In this document: positions 57,884 through 64,000 of the stretch, piece by piece
How positions within the stretch are numbered: the first letter of the stretch is position 1
Layout: every line of letters begins with the position of its first letter
NCBI RefSeq assembly: GCF_947500125.1
Contig: NZ_CANMRA010000005.1
Location: 62,001 to 126,000, forward strand
Source: an uncultured Kocuria sp.
GTDB taxonomy: Bacteria; Actinomycetota; Actinomycetes; Actinomycetales; Micrococcaceae
Reading direction: 5' to 3'
DNA: 64,000 nt
Position numbers and translations under genes: made by a program
The notes under the pieces: generated by a model
Told to the model about the DNA's origin: nothing
The model's input: only the letters and a program-made list of their open reading frames with translations
The model's database searches: none

Positions 57884-58786
57884 CTACGGGCGGGCGAGTC
57901 GCCGCTCGAGACCGACCAGGAACTCCGTCGCGGAGGCGTCGACCTTCAGCCGTGCCGCGGCGTCCCCGCGGGTGCGCCCGTGATTGACGATCAGCACGGG
58001 CACGTCGGCGCGCACGGCGTGCCGGACGAACCGGCGCCCCGAGTTCACCGTCAGGGACGACCCGACGACCAGCAGGGCGTCGGCGGCGTCCACCATGCGC
58101 AGCGCACGCAGCACCCGGTGCCGGGGCGCGTTCTCGCCGAAGAACACGACGTCGGGCTTCAGGATCCCCCCGCAGACGGGGCAGTCCGGCACCCGGAAGC
58201 CGGCCGTGCGCGGCACCACGGCGTCGGCGTCCGGGGCGAACTCGATGTCCTCCGGCGACGAGATGGACGCGTAGAAGCCGGGGTTGAGCTCGTCGAACAG
58301 GTCGGAGAGCACGGCCCGCGGGATCAGGGTCGCGCAGCGCATGCACCCCACCTGCGTGTAGCGCCCGTGCAGGTCCACGACGTTGAGGGACCCCGCGGCC
58401 TGGTGCAGGCGGTCGATGTTCTGGGTGACCACGCCCGTCACGGCCCCCGACTCCTCGAGACGGGCCAGGGCCGCGTGCCCGGGGTTCGGCCGGGCGCGCG
58501 CCAGGTGGCGCCACCCGTACTGGTTGCGCGCCCAGTAGTGGCCGCGCAGGGCGGCGCTGCCCATGAACTCGTCGAAGGTCATGGGGGTGCGCGGGGTGGA
58601 GCCGGGGCCGCGGTAGTCCGGGATCCCGGAGTCCGTGCTGATGCCCGCGCCCGTCAGGACGGCGGTGCCGCGGCCCTCCAGCAGCGCAACCGTCCGGGCC
58701 AGACCGTCCTCGAGCCCGGCGGCGTCGGGATCGGGGAACTGGTCGGGGCGTACGGGAGCGCCATAGCCGGGGCGGACGGTGGGCAT
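57884..58786 (-). CDS. SIR2-family NAD-dependent protein deacetylase
   Basis: A 300-residue sirtuin. NAD site GAGISTDSGIPDYRGPG (about 42-58), the QNIDRLHQAAG motif with the catalytic His in the following LHGRY, and a four-Cys zinc module (CMRC and CPVC). GSSLTV and IVNHG lie in the Rossmann half. The GAGIST form plus D45/R-type residues fit the bacterial deacetylase branch; it could also act on acyl groups other than acetyl. It ends upstream of tRNA-Val, and is followed in the same direction by nothing closer. Confidence 0.9.
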   Translation of the reverse strand: MPTVRPGYGAPVRPDQFPDPDAAGLEDGLARTVALLEGRGTAVLTGAGISTDSGIPDYRGPGSTPRTPMTFDEFMGSAALRGHYWARNQYGWRHLARARPNPGHAALARLEESGAVTGVVTQNIDRLHQAAGSLNVVDLHGRYTQVGCMRCATLIPRAVLSDLFDELNPGFYASISSPEDIEFAPDADAVVPRTAGFRVPDCPVCGGILKPDVVFFGENAPRHRVLRALRMVDAADALLVVGSSLTVNSGRRFVRHAVRADVPVLIVNHGRTRGDAAARLKVDASATEFLVGLERRLARP

Positions 58787-58817
58787 CGTGGTTCGCTCGG
58801 GACCGGGCCGGCCGCGC

Positions 58818-59276
58818 TCAGCCGCGCAGCCTGGCGAGCGCGGTGCGATAGGCCTCGAGCTCTCGGGGGGTGCCGCGCTCGGACCGGAAGGCGTCGACGA
58901 CGACTCCCTCCGCGTCCAGCACGAACGTGGCCCGCTCCGCGAGACCTGCCACCGGGTCGAACACCCCGTAGCGCTGCGCCACGGCCCCGTGGGGCCAGAA
59001 GTCGGAGAGCAGGTCGAAGTCGAAGGACTCCTCCCTGGCGAACGCCCGCAGCGTGTACTTCGAGTCCACGGACACCGCGAGCAGCCTCACCCCGGCGTCG
59101 TCGAACACGGGCAGGCTGTCCTGGAGCCGGCACAGCTCCCCGGTGCAGGTCCCGGAGAACGCGAACGGGAAGAACACGATCGCCACGGGACGGCCCCGCA
59201 GGCCGCTGAGGGTGACCGGTTCGCCGAACTGGTTCTGGAGGGTGAAGTCCGGAGCGGGGGCGCCGATCTCGAGCAT
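58818..59276 (-). CDS. Peroxiredoxin (AhpE/Bcp type)
   Basis: A 152-residue thiol peroxidase. The peroxidatic cysteine is in FAFSGTCTGELCRLQDSL (about 42-59), with a second cysteine five residues on (C-TGEL-C), as in Bcp-like enzymes. The FFPFAFSG lead-in is typical of AhpE. Start ATG 59276 (MLEIGAPAPDFTL) with GGAGA 6 nt upstream. It lies between the DUF3052 gene and the sirtuin on one strand. Confidence 0.9.
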   Translation of the reverse strand: MLEIGAPAPDFTLQNQFGEPVTLSGLRGRPVAIVFFPFAFSGTCTGELCRLQDSLPVFDDAGVRLLAVSVDSKYTLRAFAREESFDFDLLSDFWPHGAVAQRYGVFDPVAGLAERATFVLDAEGVVVDAFRSERGTPRELEAYRTALARLRG

Positions 59277-59311
59277 GCGTGGTCTCCTCCGGTGGGGTCT
59301 GTGACGCCCGG

Positions 59312-59728
59312 TCAGACGTTGCGCTTGGGCATGAGACGGGTCGCGGCCCAGTCCGCACTGACGCGTGCGGTCGTGGTCACGTGCAGTCCCGCCGTGGGCG
59401 CGGCCTCCTGGACCTCCGCGGGCGGCACGTAGCCGTCCCGGCCGGCCTTCGGGGTCAGCACCCACACCACGCCGCCGTCGTCCAGGGTGGTGGTGACGTC
59501 CACCAGCGTGTCGACGAGGTCGCCGTCGCCCTCGCGGAACCACAGGAGCACGGCGTCCACGACCTCCTGGTCGTCCTCGTCGAGCAGGTCCGAGCCGATC
59601 ACTTCCTCGATGCCGTCCCTCAGGTCGAGGTCGACGTCCTCGTCGTATCCGAACTCCTGGATGTAGTCGCCATCCTTGAAACCGAGCTGGACTACCGCGT
59701 CACCCGCGGTGGTCTTGGCCTCGCTCAC
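59312..59728 (-). CDS. DUF3052 family protein
   Basis: A 138-residue acidic protein of the actinobacterial DUF3052 family, recognisable by the N-terminal VQLGFKDGDYIQEFGYDEDVD and C-terminal WVLTPKAGRDGYVPPAEVQEAA with THR-end ARLMPKRN. No catalytic motif; function unknown. GTG start with AAGGAG 8 nt upstream. It is always found near aceE in Micrococcales as far as I recall, here divergent from it. Confidence 0.85.
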   Translation of the reverse strand: MSEAKTTAGDAVVQLGFKDGDYIQEFGYDEDVDLDLRDGIEEVIGSDLLDEDDQEVVDAVLLWFREGDGDLVDTLVDVTTTLDDGGVVWVLTPKAGRDGYVPPAEVQEAAPTAGLHVTTTARVSADWAATRLMPKRNV

Positions 59729-59918
59729 TGTTCTTGCTCCTTCTGGGATCGGGTCGACGAACGACGACCGCGCACTGCGTACCGGTGCTGGGCTCCGCCT
59801 GCCCGTCGGCGGACCGCGGGGGCACGGTGGCGGGCCGGATACCGGCTTCACCGTCCAGACAACACCGGATCAGGGACTCTTTCAAGCTCCCGCACGGTGA
59901 GCACCTCCGAATCATGGG

Positions 59919-59947
59919 GTGACGCGTGGGGTGACACGCCGTGTGAC
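59919..59947. repeat. Three GTGAC motifs, 12-bp period
   Basis: gtgac at 59919, 59931 and 59943 (ggggtgacgcg, ggggtgacacg, gtgtgacgg). Phased direct repeats about 120-150 nt before the predicted aceE promoter, a plausible regulator array. Confidence 0.6.
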
Positions 59948-60066
59948 GGTCCGCCCCGGGTGTGGAAGCATGGTCCCAACAGACACCCCGTACGCCCGAG
60001 CAGCCCGGTCGGCGCAATCCGCACGACGGGCCGTTTCCCGGACGGCCGCCCGCTCCGGGTGGCGTC

Positions 60067-60095
60067 CGGACAGCGGAGCGGGCAACGGGTATTTT
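60067..60095 (+). promoter_or_regulatory. Predicted aceE promoter
   Basis: CGGACA (60067-60072), exactly 17 nt, TATTTT (60090-60095). It predicts a leader of about 75 nt before GTG 60179. Confidence 0.55.
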
Positions 60096-60178
60096 GAGAC
60101 TGTCGGACGACCCGGACGCGTCCGCGCGCGCGCACCCGCCCGGGTCCGGTCCGGCAACTCGACGAAGAGAGGTTGAAC

Positions 60179-62917
<2,739 letters not shown>

Positions 62918-62937
62918 GCCGAGCCCTCCGACGCGCC

Positions 62938-62979
62938 ACGGCGCCCCGCCCACCCGCGTCCGGGTGGGCGGGGCGCCGT
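62938..62979 (+). terminator. Terminator after aceE
   Basis: Perfect 19-bp stem (62938-62956 with 62961-62979), 4-nt loop, ending CGTCGTC. Confidence 0.8.
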
Positions 62980-63016
62980 CGTCGTCACCGGGTCCGGGGG
63001 CGGCGATCCGGTGCTC

Positions 63017-63022
63017 TAAGCT
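63017..63022 (+). promoter_or_regulatory. -10 box TAAGCT, leaderless arrangement (fasR-like gene)
   Basis: The hexamer ends 7 nt before ATG 63030. CGGAGG in the spacer could also act as a ribosome site directly adjacent to the ATG. Confidence 0.5.
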
Positions 63023-63029
63023 CGGAGGC

Positions 63030-64000
63030 ATGGCTGGACAGGACGGGAACTCCACGACGCGCTGGCTGCGCCCCTCGCGCAGACGCTCCACCGACCGGTC
63101 CCGTCCCGTCGCCCCGCCCCACCCCCGCACGCTCGAGAACCTCAAGGCGAACCTGGGCGCGATCTCCACGGTCGCGACCCGCCGCCTCGAGACGGATCTG
63201 AGCTGGTTCGAGGAGCTGCGCGCCGACGAGCGCTCCGAGCTGGGTCTCGTGGCCCAGCGGGGCATCTCCTCGTTCGTGCGCTGGTACGAGGACCCGGAGG
63301 AGCCCCTGTGGGTGCTCACCCAGGTCTTCCGGGGGGCGCCCACGGACCTGACCCGCTCCATCTCCCTCCAGCACGCCCTGCAGCTGCTGCGGATCGTCGT
63401 CGACGTCGTGGAGGAGAAGGTCCCGGAGCTCGCCAAGCACCACGACGAGGCCGCGCTGCGGGAGGCCGTGCTGCGCTACTCGCGGGAGATCGCCTTCGCC
63501 GCCGCCGACGTCTACGCCCGCGCGGCCGAGAACCGCGGGTCCTGGGACGCCCGGCTGGAGGCCCTCGTGGTCGACGGGATCCTGCGGGGGGAGCACTCCG
63601 ACTCCTTGCGCTCCCGCGTCGCGGCCCTGGGCTGGGTGTCGTCGGGCCCGGTCACCGTGCTCACGGGATCCGCGCCCGAGGCCGCCGGCCCGTCCACCGT
63701 GGCCCGGCTGCGGCGGCTGGCCGGCCGCTACGCGCAGGACTCCCTCGTCTCCATCCAGGGTGACCGGCTCGTGCTCATCCTCGGGGGTCTGTCCGACCGG
63801 GACCTCGCCCTCGAGAAGCTGACCGCCGCCTTCGGGCCGGGGCCGGTGGCCTACGGCCCGGAGTCCCCCACGGTCTTCGAGGCGGGCCGCTCCGCCCGGC
63901 TCGCCCACGCGGCCCTGTCCGTGGCGCCGGCCTGGCCCGCGGCGCCGCGCCCCGTGCACTCCGAGGACCTGTGGCCCGAGCGTGCCATGGCCGGGGACGA
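63030..64000 (+). CDS. fasR: FasR-like PucR-family transcriptional regulator (partial, cut by window end)
   Basis: Open from ATG 63030 to the window edge, 323 codons, no stop. The visible part is the N-terminal and middle (GGDEF-like/CdaR) region: ENLKANLGAISTVATRRLETDL, WFEELRADERSELGLVAQRGI, and DRLVLILGGL. It breaks at EDLWPERAMAGD, just where the C-terminal helix-turn-helix domain should begin. In Streptomyces FasR is the first gene of fabD-fabH-acpP-fabF and activates it, so that cluster probably follows. Assignment rests on the style of the sequence and the location after aceE. Confidence 0.8.
   Translation, partial: MAGQDGNSTTRWLRPSRRRSTDRSRPVAPPHPRTLENLKANLGAISTVATRRLETDLSWFEELRADERSELGLVAQRGISSFVRWYEDPEEPLWVLTQVFRGAPTDLTRSISLQHALQLLRIVVDVVEEKVPELAKHHDEAALREAVLRYSREIAFAAADVYARAAENRGSWDARLEALVVDGILRGEHSDSLRSRVAALGWVSSGPVTVLTGSAPEAAGPSTVARLRRLAGRYAQDSLVSIQGDRLVLILGGLSDRDLALEKLTAAFGPGPVAYGPESPTVFEAGRSARLAHAALSVAPAWPAAPRPVHSEDLWPERAMAGD

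Larger units (their letters stand above)
59729..60178. promoter_or_regulatory. 450-nt divergent control region DUF3052 gene / aceE
   Basis: No gene seen. For aceE there is a good promoter at 60067-60095. For the DUF3052 gene a weak candidate on the minus strand is TTGAAA (59885-59880) with 17 nt to TTGTCT (59862-59857). Between them lie three GTGAC motifs at 12-bp spacing (59919-59947). Confidence 0.6.

Overview
The window is chromosomal DNA from a very GC-rich actinobacterium. Gene content and order point to the Micrococcaceae, and I would guess a Kocuria-like genus: the rsfS-nadD-proA-proB-obg-rpmA-rplU-rne block, ileS-folC-DUF4233-ndk, clpX/clpP2/clpP1/tig, a homodimeric aceE followed by a FasR-like regulator, a mycothiol-type DsbA protein and an MptB-type mannosyltransferase. 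The genus is an inference from layout and protein style, not from a search. Almost every gene is housekeeping. I see no insertion sequence, prophage, CRISPR array or integrated element.

Layout. 1-2.5 kb: an App1-type phosphatase and a glutathione-independent formaldehyde dehydrogenase. 2.6-10.7 kb (minus strand): tRNA-Ala, then the rplU-rpmA-obg, proB-proA, small membrane protein, nadD, tail-anchored protein, rsfS series. 10.7-14 kb: a thiamine salvage operon, thiM-thiE-thiD/tenA, under a TPP riboswitch, with a perfect 81-bp direct repeat at the thiM/thiE junction. 14-18.2 kb: a tandem SnoaL-like protein and a very large RNase E/G. 18.6-25.3 kb: a VKOR protein (plus strand), ndk, and the ileS-folC-DUF4233 operon behind a T-box leader. 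25.4-29.6 kb: an SDR, valS and a DsbA-like protein. 29.7-34.4 kb: clpX, clpP2-clpP1, tig and tRNA-Pro. 34.6-42.4 kb: tRNA-Gly, a methyltransferase, rpiB-nei, pepN-glbO and two thioesterases. 42.4-46.6 kb: ettA, an atypical SSB paralogue, two small unknown genes, a sparsely coding stretch and tRNA-Arg. 46.7-53.8 kb: mptB, orn, tRNA-His, def, yaaA, the RNase P RNA, a zinc-ribbon/Nif3 pair and msrA. 53.9-57.6 kb: cysK-cysE, gnd and a small secreted protein. 57.7-64 kb: tRNA-Val, a sirtuin, a peroxiredoxin, a DUF3052 protein, aceE, and a FasR-like regulator cut by the window end.

Regulation visible in the DNA: a THI-box (TPP) riboswitch, an Ile-specific T-box, many perfect GC-rich hairpins between convergent genes, and a repeated promoter pattern (TANNNT only 6-7 nt before the start codon) at about ten genes, which suggests many leaderless mRNAs. 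The features most worth a second look are the thiM-thiE junction duplication with its chimeric 30-codon ORF, the leaderless pattern, the SSB-paralogue/small-ORF neighbourhood at 44.2-46.5 kb, and three GTGAC motifs at exact 12-bp spacing upstream of aceE. I did not find a convincing new multi-gene system.
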